In this document: in pieces, positions 25,985 through 34,808 of the stretch | Position numbering within the stretch: the first letter of the stretch is position 1 | Layout of the letters: each line of letters opens with the position of its first letter | From: Evansella halocellulosilytica | GTDB lineage: Bacteria > Bacillota > Bacilli > Bacillales > Salisediminibacteriaceae | Direction: 5' to 3' | Assembly: GCF_002335745.1 (NCBI RefSeq) | Contig: NZ_NIST01000001.1 | Span: 4,278,354-4,342,353, forward strand | DNA: 64,000 bases | Program-made: the position numbers and the translations under genes | The notes under the pieces: model-generated | The model's database searches: none | Told to the model about the DNA's origin: nothing | What the model saw: the letters and a program-made list of their open reading frames with translations, nothing else

Positions 25985-26851
25985 CTACTCGAAGTCATCA
26001 TCTTCTTCTATTGGCATATAACCACCTACATGAGGCATTCCATTATCATTCATCATTTCTGGTTGTTGATCCATTCCCGGCATTCCTTCATTCTGTGGTG
26101 GCATCATCCCTGGCTGTTGGCCCATTCCAGGCATTCCTTCATTCTGTGGTGGCATCATCCCTGGCTGTTGGCCCATTCCAGGCATTCCTCCATTCTGTGG
26201 CTGCATCATCCCTGGCTGTTGGCCCATTCCAGGCATTCCTCCATTCTGTGGCTGCATCATCCCTGGCTGTTGGCCCATTCCAGGCATTCCTCCATTCTGT
26301 GGCTGCATCATCCCTGGCTGTTGGCCCATTCCAGGCATTCCTCCATTTTGTGGTGGCATCATCCCTGGCTGTTGGCCCATTCCAGGCATTCCTCCATTTT
26401 GTGGTGGCATCATCCCTGGCTGTTGACCCATTCCAGGCATTCCTCCATTCTGTGGTGGCATCATCCCTGGCTGTTGGCCCATTCCAGGCGTTCCTCCATT
26501 CTGTGGTGGCATCATTCCTGGCTGTTGGCCCATTCCAGGCATTTCCCCATGCTGAGGTGACATCCCTTGCTGTGGCATGACAGGTTCTTCTCCAGGTCCA
26601 TATTCCTGTTCAAAGCTAGGTCCCAGTCCTGGCCCACCTCCTGCAAAACCTGTCATTTGCTGTCCCATTTCTGCTTGGCCGTGCTCCATTCCAGGCATCA
26701 TATGTTGTGGAATTGGCTGCTGAGGATAACCGTGCATAAACGAATAATCGTGGTGAGGCGTCGGCATCCCATAAGGCATATGCTGTCCTGTAGGTCCATG
26801 CATCATTGGACGTGACAGCATTCCTCTTGGTGGTCTGCAATTACAGTTCAT
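25985..26851 (-). CDS. Met/Pro/Gln-rich protein with 17-residue tandem repeats, possible spore coat protein
   Basis: A 288-residue protein of low complexity. The first 100 residues are rich in His, Met, Pro and Gln and start MNCNCRPPRGML. Residues 104-256 are nine units of the pattern MPGMGQQPGMMPPQNGG, with a tenth degenerate unit. The C-terminus is acidic (EEDDDFE). There is no signal peptide or membrane segment. Such composition is common in Bacillus spore coat or exosporium proteins, but this is analogy only. The ATG has an AAAGGGGTT ribosome binding site. The repeat number probably varies among strains. Confidence 0.7.
   Translation of the reverse strand: MNCNCRPPRGMLSRPMMHGPTGQHMPYGMPTPHHDYSFMHGYPQQPIPQHMMPGMEHGQAEMGQQMTGFAGGGPGLGPSFEQEYGPGEEPVMPQQGMSPQHGEMPGMGQQPGMMPPQNGGTPGMGQQPGMMPPQNGGMPGMGQQPGMMPPQNGGMPGMGQQPGMMPPQNGGMPGMGQQPGMMQPQNGGMPGMGQQPGMMQPQNGGMPGMGQQPGMMQPQNGGMPGMGQQPGMMPPQNEGMPGMGQQPGMMPPQNEGMPGMDQQPEMMNDNGMPHVGGYMPIEEDDDFE
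26084..26542 (-). repeat. 51-bp tandem repeat inside the Met/Pro/Gln-rich gene
   Basis: Nine in-frame 51-base units encode the 17-residue repeats. Units differ by few bases, mostly at the codons for Pro/Gln at unit position 12 and Gly/Glu at position 16. Block order (three adjacent MQPQ units, two adjacent NEG units) points to recent slippage or unequal exchange. Confidence 0.95.
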
Positions 26852-26989
26852 ATGTGAACCCCTTTCATCTCATTGCTGTTTAATCTCATTTCACATTCAG
26901 TTTATTGTATGAGAAAGGGCGATAAATGTGACCTTCACCTATGAAAAAAGCCGTGCCGGGATCATGACTAAATGCATTTGCCTAAAATG

Positions 26990-27399
26990 ATCCTGAATCC
27001 GTGATAACAGGTGTTGATATGCCATCCATCCACTTGCTTTCCTCGGGCGAACCGCGAGCCTGGCTCGCTTTTCCCGCAGGAAAGAGGATTGCTTCTTCGA
27101 AAATACATCGAGTTGTCTCGACGGATATGCTACAAAGCTTGACTCGTAGAGGAAGAGACAGGAGCAATAGCTGAAGACCCCGCAGACGCTGGTCTTTGCG
27201 TTGAGGAGGCTGAGGCAGTGCCCGCGGCAAAGAAGACACTACGAATGCAAACGAAGTGCTGCATGAGTAGATGTCGCACTTGTGCTTTGGAGTGAAAGCA
27301 TCCGCCAGTAACGGATTCGAGTAATAATCCAATATAGTTAAATCGAAAGATTTTTAGGATTCATACAAAGAATAAATTAATTCATCACGGATTCAGGAT
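26990..27399. mobile_element. 410-bp MITE-like element with 16-bp terminal inverted repeats, carrying nested repeats D and E
   Basis: ATCCTGAATCCGTGAT at 26990-27005 is repeated exactly in inverse orientation at 27384-27399. The interior is GC-richer than its surroundings. It contains family E sequence in two opposed parts (about 27026-27085 and 27160-27228), and a family D core (about 27229-27294) that interrupts E between CCCGCGG and AAAGCATCCGCC. No transposase is encoded; the only long frame is an antisense chance ORF. The right end abuts the stop codon of the next gene. Confidence 0.65.
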
Positions 27400-27401
27400 G
27401 A

Positions 27402-28283
27402 TTACATAAATACATTTTTTAGTGTACCAATACCTTCTATTTCTACTTCAACGACATCACCTGCTTTTAAAAATTTCGGCGGATTAAATCCTTTTCCAAC
27501 CCCTTTTGGAGTGCCAGTTGCGATAATATCCCCTGCTTCAAGTGTCATCCCTTGGCTCAACGTTTCAATTAATTGTGGTACAGAAAAAATCATATTTGAA
27601 AACGCACCGTTTTGTCTCTCCTCTCCGTTTACAGTTGTCTTTACTCTTTTTTCTTCAAATGGGAGAAACGTATTTTTTTCAACAATCCATGGACCGATTG
27701 GGCAAAATGTATCTAAACTTTTACCTAGTAAAAATTGCTGATGTTTTTTTTGTAAATCTCTCGCAGTTACATCATTTATAATTGTAAAGCCGAATACAAA
27801 ATCTAAAGCTTGTTCTTTCTTGATCCTTGTTGCTGTCTTGCCAATTATAACTCCAAGTTCCCCTTCATAGTCAACCGCATCTGTAACATCATGGTGGAGA
27901 TTTACTGTAGCTTTATGACCGATCACTGTTGAAGTTGCTTTTGAAAAAATAACAGGATTTTTTGGTGCTTCAGAGCTACCCATTTCTTTTGCATGATCTA
28001 AATAGTTCCTCCCGACTGCAAAAATGTTTTTTCGAGGGTTCGGGATTGGCGCTTGCCAGCAAAAAGATGCATGGTTCATATCATATACTAGTCCGATTTC
28101 GGTTTCAGATAACCAATTGTTAAGTAACTCCCTTGCTTTTTTCTGAGCATACTCATCTTGAATGAAATCGGTTATTTCATTAGGGAACTCAATCTTGTCA
28201 GATAAACTGAGAACAGCTCCCTTTACTTCATTTACAAGACCGTAATGGTGTTTTCCATCATATGTAAAACTAGCGAACTTCAT
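27402..28283 (-). CDS. Fumarylacetoacetate hydrolase family protein
   Basis: A 293-residue enzyme of the FAH superfamily, which cleaves or decarboxylates/isomerises oxo-acids. The catalytic-domain motifs are clear: NPRKNIFAVGRNYLDHAKEMG, DAVDYEGELGVIIGK (metal ligands Glu/Asp), FGFTIINDVTARDLQ, LGKSLDTFCPIGPW and GDIIATGTPKGVGKGFNPPKFLKAGD. The ATG at 28283 is preferred to the in-frame GTG twelve bases upstream because MKFASF is the usual start and AAAGGTG is suitably placed. YisK-like members of the group act on oxaloacetate or similar acids. The true substrate is unknown. Confidence 0.9.
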   Translation of the reverse strand: MKFASFTYDGKHHYGLVNEVKGAVLSLSDKIEFPNEITDFIQDEYAQKKARELLNNWLSETEIGLVYDMNHASFCWQAPIPNPRKNIFAVGRNYLDHAKEMGSSEAPKNPVIFSKATSTVIGHKATVNLHHDVTDAVDYEGELGVIIGKTATRIKKEQALDFVFGFTIINDVTARDLQKKHQQFLLGKSLDTFCPIGPWIVEKNTFLPFEEKRVKTTVNGEERQNGAFSNMIFSVPQLIETLSQGMTLEAGDIIATGTPKGVGKGFNPPKFLKAGDVVEVEIEGIGTLKNVFM

Positions 28284-28586
28284 CGCATCACACACCTTTC
28301 ACCCTTTTTATCTATGATACAATGACTGAAACATTTTGACGAATCGAGGGTTCACCATCCTGAAAAAAGTCCGCATTGCGCTCTTACAAATTGATATAGT
28401 GTTCTTCCTGAACTAGAGGAACAGACGTTGCTGAAGGTGGAAAACGAGAGGAATTTATCATTTCAGATAATATCTGAGCTTTCTATTCTTATAGGGAGAC
28501 GTCCCAATAATTATGAATAAAACTAGCACTTTCGATATCCAATCCACATAGATTAACGTATATCTTGCAAGACGTGGAGGACTATA
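28284..28586. other. Divergent intergenic region with a 15-bp palindrome
   Basis: About 300 bases without a gene, between two divergent genes. The palindrome TCAGATAATATCTGA lies at 28463-28477, about 110 bases before the acetyltransferase start, and could be an operator. Nothing else was recognised. Confidence 0.35.
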
Positions 28587-29156
28587 ATGATGGGAATATT
28601 CAGCCCTATTATGAACTATACAAAATCCGGTAGCCCCTATATTATTCGCCATGCACAAGTCAATGACGCTGCACAAATGCACCGATTTACAAGGAGGTTA
28701 TTGAACGAAGGGACAGGACTCGTTATGAGTCTCAACGATTTTCAAATGTCGATTAACGATCAAATGATCAAAAATGATTTAAGCATACGTACCCCTAATT
28801 CAATACAACTACTTGCCGTTATGAACGAACAAATTATCGGGATGCTAACGATCGATATTGATGGTTTATTACGAACGTTACACCGAGGTACTTTAGGCAT
28901 TATGATTGACAAACCGTTTCGGGCACAAGGAATTGGAAAAGCTTTAATGCTCCAAGGGTTAAAATGGGCAAATGACTTCTCAACGCTTGAAAAGATTGAA
29001 TTAGAAGTTCTTGAATCAAACGAAAGAGCGATAAAATTATACGAACAATTAGGCTTTTATATTGAAGGAAAAATCCATCGGTTTATGAAAAAAGATACAG
29101 GAAAATATGAAAATATCATTCGAATGGGATACTTCTTACCTAAAGTTCATTCATGA
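28587..29156 (+). CDS. GNAT family N-acetyltransferase
   Basis: A 189-residue acetyltransferase. The acetyl-CoA binding motif A is visible as LGIMIDKPFRAQGIGKALM (about residues 112-130), and motif B as IELEVLESNERAIKLYEQLGFYIEGK. The pattern fits the RimI-like/small-molecule group; the acceptor is not predictable. The ATG at 28587 follows GTGGAGGA. It is monocistronic with a terminator downstream. Confidence 0.9.
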   Translation: MMGIFSPIMNYTKSGSPYIIRHAQVNDAAQMHRFTRRLLNEGTGLVMSLNDFQMSINDQMIKNDLSIRTPNSIQLLAVMNEQIIGMLTIDIDGLLRTLHRGTLGIMIDKPFRAQGIGKALMLQGLKWANDFSTLEKIELEVLESNERAIKLYEQLGFYIEGKIHRFMKKDTGKYENIIRMGYFLPKVHS

Positions 29157-29167
29157 ATACATGTACG

Positions 29168-29197
29168 AAGGTACCTTCTATCAAATAGGTACCTTTT
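29168..29197 (+). terminator. Intrinsic terminator after the acetyltransferase
   Basis: AAGGTACC (29168-29175) pairs with GGTACCTT (29188-29195), ending in TTTTT. Confidence 0.8.
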
Positions 29198-29331
29198 TAA
29201 TGGCTTCAAAAAAATGCAACAGTCGGATCTTTCATTATGGTTGGACTCTATTCTCTCTTTATCATTTATTATTTATAGACAACTTATGATATGATAATCG
29301 TTGACAGTATTTGTGAAACTGGAGGTATGAG

Positions 29332-31058
29332 ATGAATATCGTCGTAACTTCGCTTAATGCGAAATATATCCATACATGTCTTGCTTTACGGTTATTAAAG
29401 TCATATGCTGCCCCAGAATTTCATGTAGAAATGACTGAATATACAATTAAAGATCCGGAAATGAATGTTGTTTCTGACTTATTTGCGAAAAAACCTGATG
29501 TGATCGGATTCAGCTGTTATATTTGGAATATAGAAAAAACGTTGCAAATCGTGAAAATGTTAAAAAAAGTATTACCTCAAACACACATTGTTCTTGGCGG
29601 TCCTGAAGTTTCGTATGATACGAAAGAGTGGCTCGATCGTGTCCCGGAAATTGATTTTATCGTGAAAGGGGAAGGCGAAGAAACATTTAAACAGCTTCTT
29701 CACCAATTAAAAACGGATCACGCTTTCCATCTAGTCAGTGGCTTAGGTTATCGTAAGGAAGGGAAACCAGTGCTAACAACTTCAAGGCCGAATCTTGATA
29801 TATTATCAATTCCAACCCCATACAGATTTGAAGAAGATCGAGCGGAACTCGGTAAACGAGTTGTTTATTTTGAGACGAGCCGTGGGGTCCGTTCCAATGT
29901 CAGTTTTGCCTTTCGTCAATCGAGGTTGGGGTTCGTTATTTTGACATTGAAAAAGTGAAGTATGACTTGCTTTATCTTATCAATAATGGGGCAAAAATGG
30001 TTAAGTTTATTGACCGGACATTTAACATTAAACGTGATTACGCTCTGGAAATCTTTCAATTTTTGATTGATAATCATCAAGGCTGTCAGTTTCAATTTGA
30101 AATTACGGCAGACATTATGCGTCCAGAAGTCCTTCAGTTTTTAAATGAACACGCACCTGCCGGTGTCTTCCGATTTGAAATCGGGGTTCAGTCAACGAAT
30201 GATGAAACGAATGACCTCGTGAAGCGAAGGCAGAATTTCAAAAAATTAGCGAGAACCGTAACGATGGTAAAGGAAGGCGGTAAAATAGATCAGCACTTAG
30301 ACTTAATCGCCGGACTTCCTCAAGAAGATTATGAATCATTTAAAAAAACGTTTAACGATGTGTTTGCACTGCGCCCAGAAGAATTGCAGCTAGGTTTTTT
30401 AAAAATGCTCCGCGGTACAGGGATGCGTGCAATGGCTGAAACGTTCAATTATACGTTTATGGACCATGCACCGTATGAAATTTTATCAAATAATGTTTTA
30501 TCTTTTGAGGATTTAATTCGTATTAAACGAACAGAAGATATATTAGAGAAATATTGGAATGACCATCGTCTCGATCAAACAGTAACATATTTAGTTAACC
30601 ATATTTTTGAGACTCCTTTTGATTTTTTCCAACAGTTTGGAGATTTTTGGGACGAACATGGATGGGGGAAAATCGGTCACCAGTTCGAAGATTTATTTCT
30701 TCGCTTACGAGCATTTTTAAAACATATAAAAGCTCAGAGCATGCATATTATTGAAGGGCTGATGAAAGTCGATTACCTCCTTCATTTTGAGCAAAAGCCT
30801 CGAAAGAAATGGTGGGATGAATCTCTTTCTAAAAGTGAACGAAACAAACTGATGACAGACCTCTTCTCTGAACTTTCTGTTTGTTCAAGTATTAATACCG
30901 AAAGAAGCTTAGCGAAGCACCTCATTATTGAAGAATTTACTTTTGATGTTTTATCTCTTATGAACAACGGCAATGTCGTTGAAGGAGACTATTATTTTGT
31001 CGTAAATTATGACCCTAAGCAACATGATCAGCACGTTATGACGATAAAAAAGGAATGA
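29332..31058 (+). pseudogene. B12-binding radical SAM protein (DUF4080 type), interrupted by a one-base frameshift
   Basis: Two overlapping frames (29332-29958 and 29955-31058) together make a 575-residue B12-binding radical SAM protein if one base is restored. The first part has the cobalamin-binding fold (VLGGPEVSYD, VKGEGEETF). At about 29886 the sequence CGTGGGGTCCG is expected as CGTGGGTGTCCG, so a T in the first cysteine codon of the cluster motif is missing. In the shifted frame PFQCQFCLSSIEVGVRYFD continues, followed by the barrel with FIDRTFNIKRDYALEIF and a DUF4080 C-terminus. Either the gene is recently inactivated or this is a sequencing error. The rest shows no decay. Confidence 0.85.
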
Positions 31059-31087
31059 ATTTGTCCTAAAAACAAGGAGGGGATCTA

Positions 31088-31999
31088 ATGGCGAAAGTAG
31101 CTTTTTTGTTCATTATTCTCGGAGCTGCTTTATGGGGGACAATTGGTATTTTTGTTCAAGCATTATACGACTTAGGTTTTACACCCATTGAAGTTGTTAC
31201 GCTCCGTGTTACGATGGCACTTGTTTTCTTGCTAATGATCGTTTCGATAAAAAATCGAACGGCTTTCAAAGTGAAGGTTAAACACCTTCCTTTTTTCATT
31301 GGGACAGGCATTGGCAGCATTGTCTTTTTTAATTGGGCGTATTTTACAGCCATTCAAGAAATGAACTTATCTATTGCAGCGGTATTGCTATATACTGGAC
31401 CTGCTTTTGTTACGCTCATGTCACGTGTCTTTTTCAAAGAATGGCTTACACCTCAAAAAGTGATCGCACTAATCGGAACTTTTGTTGGGTGTATATTCGT
31501 CATTGGTCTTTTCCCGCTCAACACAGAGCTGTTTACTCTATATGGATTACTCGTAGGTCTTGGCTCTGGTTTCGGGTATGCGTTATATAGTATATTTGGC
31601 AAAGTCGCGCTTTCATCCTATTCTTCATTGACTACAACGCTCTATACGTTCGTATTTGCAACTGTTGCCCTCCTTCCTACTAGTGGACTTCTAATCAATT
31701 TTACTGACTGGTTCACCGTTGAAGCTTTATTCATTAGTATTGGATTAGGTGCGCTCCCGACAGTATTAGCTTATTTGCTCTATACGAAAGGTCTTGAGCA
31801 CGTTGAATCTAGTAAAGCATCGATTGCTGCAACTGTTGAGCCGGTAGTTGCCTCATTAATTGGTGTGTTCATCTTCCATGATGTCTTAACGATATGGCAG
31901 TTTATCGGTATGCTTTTCGTGTTATCGGCTGTTTTACTCATCCACGTAAAGTCGAAGGTCGAAACACCGACACGTCCTTTACAAAAGCAAAGTGGGTAA
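31088..31999 (+). CDS. EamA/DMT family transporter
   Basis: A 303-residue protein with ten predicted membrane helices made of two EamA repeats (LGAALWGTIGIFVQALYDLGFTPIEVVTLR near the start and the second around VGLGSGFGYALYSIFGKVALSS). It ends with the conserved EPVVASLIGVFIFHDVLTIWQFIGMLFVLSAV. Members export metabolites or act as carboxylate or amino-acid carriers; the substrate is unknown. The ATG follows AAGGAGGGGATCTA. It starts 29 bases after the B12-radical SAM frame and may be co-transcribed. Confidence 0.92.
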   Translation: MAKVAFLFIILGAALWGTIGIFVQALYDLGFTPIEVVTLRVTMALVFLLMIVSIKNRTAFKVKVKHLPFFIGTGIGSIVFFNWAYFTAIQEMNLSIAAVLLYTGPAFVTLMSRVFFKEWLTPQKVIALIGTFVGCIFVIGLFPLNTELFTLYGLLVGLGSGFGYALYSIFGKVALSSYSSLTTTLYTFVFATVALLPTSGLLINFTDWFTVEALFISIGLGALPTVLAYLLYTKGLEHVESSKASIAATVEPVVASLIGVFIFHDVLTIWQFIGMLFVLSAVLLIHVKSKVETPTRPLQKQSG

Positions 32000-32071
32000 C
32001 AGTTGGCATCCATCCAACTAATGACATGTTGTCTATTCTAAAACCTAATAAAATAGAAATAATGTATAGGG

Positions 32072-32188
32072 GTTGATTGGCAAAATGTACTCGCTTGCCC
32101 TCCAGAGCATAAGTGCGACATCTAATCGTGCTGCACTTCGTTTGCAGTAGTAGTGTCTTCTTTGCCGCGGACAAAACTTTAGCTATTC
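32072..32188 (-). repeat. Family D repeat, copy 2 (reverse orientation)
   Basis: Read on the minus strand it matches 34667-34785 over its whole length: TTAGCTAAA, TTGTCCGCGGCAAAGAAGAC, ATGTCGCACTT and GCAAGCGAGTACATTTTG. It fills most of the gap between the DMT exporter and the quinone reductase-like gene. Confidence 0.8.
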
Positions 32189-32274
32189 GGGGCAAAACCG
32201 CCCCGATAGATCTTCATCTCTTGCTTCTTTCTCTACCAGAACATTCGAGAAAAAACGCTCGATGATAAATTCGT

Positions 32275-32859
32275 TTATTTATTCGGCATATTTGCGAACT
32301 CACTTACTTTCTCCAACATTTTTTTGCGACTGCTTGGAGACGTTTCAATAATATTGCCAAAATGCAATACCCCTTCTAGCTCAACTCCGCAAAATGTAAA
32401 TATACTTTGATTGACCCCATCAACAAAATGGTCATACAATCCTGTTTCATGCATTTCCTTTTCTGGAGTACCAGATGTAAAAATTATCCTTCCCTTCTTT
32501 CCATTTAAAAGCGGTATTGGTGATTCATTTTTTAGACGATATGCAAAGCCGTATGAAAATACACGGTCAATATATCCTTTACCAATAGCAGGAAACCCTC
32601 CCCACCACATCGGGAAAATAAACGTAATGACATCTGCTTTAGCAATATACGTTTGTTCTTCTTTCACATCACGAGCATAGTCACTATTTAATGACTGTTC
32701 ATATTCTTTTTTTGTTAATAAAGGATAAAATAATTGTTCCGCAAGGTTTCTAACGTAAACATGATCTCCATTCTTTTTCAAAGCGGCCACATAATTGTCT
32801 AATATTGCACCATTAAAACTGTCTGTAGAAGAGTGCATGAAAATGACGAGATGGTTCAT
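32275..32859 (-). CDS. NAD(P)H-dependent flavodoxin-fold oxidoreductase
   Basis: A 194-residue flavodoxin-fold protein of the NAD(P)H quinone dehydrogenase group (KefF/MdaB relatives). MNHLVIFMHSSTDSFNGAILDNYV opens the FMN site, and FIFPMWWGGFPAIGKGYIDRVFSYGFAY is the family signature. It probably reduces quinones or similar electrophiles with FMN. The ATG has GAAGGAGGC upstream. It is monocistronic. Confidence 0.9.
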   Translation of the reverse strand: MNHLVIFMHSSTDSFNGAILDNYVAALKKNGDHVYVRNLAEQLFYPLLTKKEYEQSLNSDYARDVKEEQTYIAKADVITFIFPMWWGGFPAIGKGYIDRVFSYGFAYRLKNESPIPLLNGKKGRIIFTSGTPEKEMHETGLYDHFVDGVNQSIFTFCGVELEGVLHFGNIIETSPSSRKKMLEKVSEFANMPNK

Positions 32860-32892
32860 ATTGAATAGCCTCCTTCGTTAAGGTTTGCAACT

Positions 32893-33312
32893 TTAATAGT
32901 CAGCATTATACCCTTTCATATAATCCATAACCATGTCCCCCTCTCCAAACAATGTGAACCGTTGTATAGATTCCTCACCATTATTTGTTACGGTAACCTC
33001 TGCATACCATTCACCTTCCATAGCTAATGGTAAATCAATTTGATAATATCCTTTTTCTATTTCATCCATCGTACCTTCCATCGGATGATTCATTCGTTCC
33101 ATATTCATGTAAAGATACACACTGTCAACAGATTGACGTTCTCCTTCGTGACCTTTAATTTTCACTTCATATGTCTGAAATTCTCCAGTTTCAATCGTTT
33201 CACCTTCATTTTCAAATATAATCTCATATAATTCTGTTTGTGCACTTGTACTGCAGCCAGCCATGGGTAATAGAGCTATTGCAAATGTCATGAAATAGAC
33301 GATATTCCTCAC
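32893..33312 (-). CDS. FixH/YtkA-like domain lipoprotein
   Basis: A 139-residue protein with a lipobox PMAGC (Cys about 20) and an Ig-like YtkA/FixH domain. The ...VYLYMNMERMNHPMEGTMDEIEKGYYQIDLPLAMEGEWYAEVTV pattern contains the Met/His cluster seen in copper-handling members. The start is GTG after AAGGAGGGGACAATA. It is divergent from the redoxin/CcdA pair, and both may act in copper or thiol maintenance of extracytoplasmic proteins. That link is inference from position. Confidence 0.8.
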   Translation of the reverse strand: MRNIVYFMTFAIALLPMAGCSTSAQTELYEIIFENEGETIETGEFQTYEVKIKGHEGERQSVDSVYLYMNMERMNHPMEGTMDEIEKGYYQIDLPLAMEGEWYAEVTVTNNGEESIQRFTLFGEGDMVMDYMKGYNADY

Positions 33313-33410
33313 TATTGTCCCCTCCTTTATTCGATATGATAGTTATATGTAACAAAGATAGACAATAGAATATATAAAACTATCATCTACTTTTAATGGG
33401 GGACAAGTCA

Positions 33411-33929
33411 ATGAACAAAGTAGGAATTTTATTAATTGTCTTCATCCTATTCGGGATGGGATACACAGTGTATTCATTTTTTGGGGGTACGAGTGAGGGG
33501 GACATTTCTGTGATTGAACGCATTCATGCTGAAGAACCAATTGAACTTGAACAATACATAGGTGAAAAGAAGACGATTCTTCAGTTCGTTGCGGTTCCTT
33601 GTGAATGTTGTAGCTATTCAATGCCATTTATTCAAGAATTTATTGAGCAGCAAGATGAAATCGAGGTGATTACGGTTGTCTTTTACGGTCGTGAGGCTGA
33701 AATCAAAGACAAGTTTTTAAATGAATATGAAGCGAAACACGAGTGGGGAATTGACCTTGATCGCCACCTTGCAAACTATTATGATGTTAATTTTTCTCCG
33801 ACATATGTGTTTTTTGATGAAGATGGCAATAATATGGGCTCCCATCCATATATTATTGCAACGAGCGATGAACTAGGCGAACGTTTCGAAGAGGCATATA
33901 ACAGCTATCATAAGGACGAGGCTTCATGA
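33411..33929 (+). CDS. Membrane-anchored redoxin with an unusual CECC active site
   Basis: A 172-residue thioredoxin-fold protein anchored by one N-terminal helix (residues 3-24). The active-site segment is FVAVPCECCSYSMPF, with Cys64, Cys66 and Cys67, so a CxxC motif (64 and 67) carries a third cysteine inside it. FSPTYVFFDEDGN contains the cis-Pro region. The ATG at 33411 has GGGGG nine bases upstream; an in-frame ATG at 33396 has no site. Its stop overlaps the next gene's start (ATGATGA), so it is coupled to CcdA, which would supply electrons. Confidence 0.85.
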   Translation: MNKVGILLIVFILFGMGYTVYSFFGGTSEGDISVIERIHAEEPIELEQYIGEKKTILQFVAVPCECCSYSMPFIQEFIEQQDEIEVITVVFYGREAEIKDKFLNEYEAKHEWGIDLDRHLANYYDVNFSPTYVFFDEDGNNMGSHPYIIATSDELGERFEEAYNSYHKDEAS

Positions 33930-34618
33930 TGAGTGTTTGGCTTGCATTTACAGCAGGTTTTTTATCTTTTGCATCAGCTTGTGTTCTTCCGCTTATCCCG
34001 AGTTACATGGCGATTATTACTGGACTTTCAGTGACCGAACTCAAACATAGCCGTCAGGTAGAGCGATTTAAAATCCTGCCACGTACGATTGCTTTTGTTA
34101 CGGGATTAATGATCCCGCTTATGTTGATCGGCATGGGAGCAACAGCATTCGGAAATGCTTTGACACCAGCCACATCGACTTTCTTATCCCAGTTTTTCGG
34201 TTTTATTGTTATCGTTTTCGGGTTTCATTTGCTCGGATTATTAAACATTCAATTGTTTCACAAAGATGTACGTTTTCATCGGCTCTTTCAAAATAAAGGC
34301 GGTATTGTTAGTGTCGGAATAATCGGTATGGCTTTCGGATTCGGCTGGACTCCATGTATCGGTCCGATGCTTAGCTCGATTTTAATTTTAGCTGCTGATT
34401 CCGATACACTGTGGCAAGGTTCAGGGCTGTTACTAATTTATGGACTAGGCTTAGGTATGCCATTTATTTTAATTGCTCTTATTAGTTCATCAAGCTTAAA
34501 ATTATTAGCATTTTTCCAACGGCATGTACGACTGTTATCAATGATAAGTGGTGTTTTATTAATCTTATTTGGACTACTATTAGTCACTGGAAACATGGCA
34601 TATTTGATTCCGGTTTAA
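33926..34618 (+). CDS. ccdA: CcdA-type cytochrome c biogenesis/thiol transmembrane carrier
   Basis: A 230-residue membrane protein with six helices. It contains the two cysteines expected for the DsbD-beta/CcdA family: FLSFASACVLPLIPSYM (Cys about 19) and FGFGWTPCIGPMLSSIL. It moves electrons from cytoplasmic thioredoxin to extracytoplasmic thiol proteins. It is translationally coupled to the redoxin just upstream, its likely client. Whether it also serves cytochrome c maturation cannot be judged here. Confidence 0.92.
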   Translation: MMSVWLAFTAGFLSFASACVLPLIPSYMAIITGLSVTELKHSRQVERFKILPRTIAFVTGLMIPLMLIGMGATAFGNALTPATSTFLSQFFGFIVIVFGFHLLGLLNIQLFHKDVRFHRLFQNKGGIVSVGIIGMAFGFGWTPCIGPMLSSILILAADSDTLWQGSGLLLIYGLGLGMPFILIALISSSSLKLLAFFQRHVRLLSMISGVLLILFGLLLVTGNMAYLIPV

Positions 34619-34666
34619 CCTTGATTGACATGTGAGTTCAAGATACTTTGAGGCGATTTTCCTTCG

Positions 34667-34785
34667 ATTAGCTAAATTCTTGTCCGCGACAAAGAAGACA
34701 CCGTGAATACGAACAAAGTGATGTAAAAGTGGATGTCGCACTTGCACTCTAGAGAGCAAGCGAGTGTACTTTTGAACAATCAACC
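34667..34785 (+). repeat. Family D repeat, copy 3
   Basis: About 119 bases with TTGTCCGCGACAAAGAAGAC, TGGATGTCGCACTTGCACTC and GAGCAAGCGAGTGTACTTTTG. It matches 32072-32188 (inverse) and, in part, 27229-27294. It is directly followed by a family C copy. Confidence 0.8.
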
Positions 34786-34808
34786 ATTAAAATGCTCAAT
34801 ACAAGAAA

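Noticed and set aside
26084-26542. 51-bp tandem repeats as a CRISPR-like array
   Set aside because: There are no spacers; the units are contiguous, in frame and encode a periodic protein.
26011-26580. Two long plus-strand frames opposite the repeat protein
   Set aside because: They only mirror the 51-bp repeat periodicity; the minus-strand frame has a start, ribosome binding site and sensible ends.
26982-27332. A 116-codon minus-strand frame inside the 410-bp element
   Set aside because: It lies wholly in repeat DNA (families D and E), has no ribosome binding site and no recognisable protein features.
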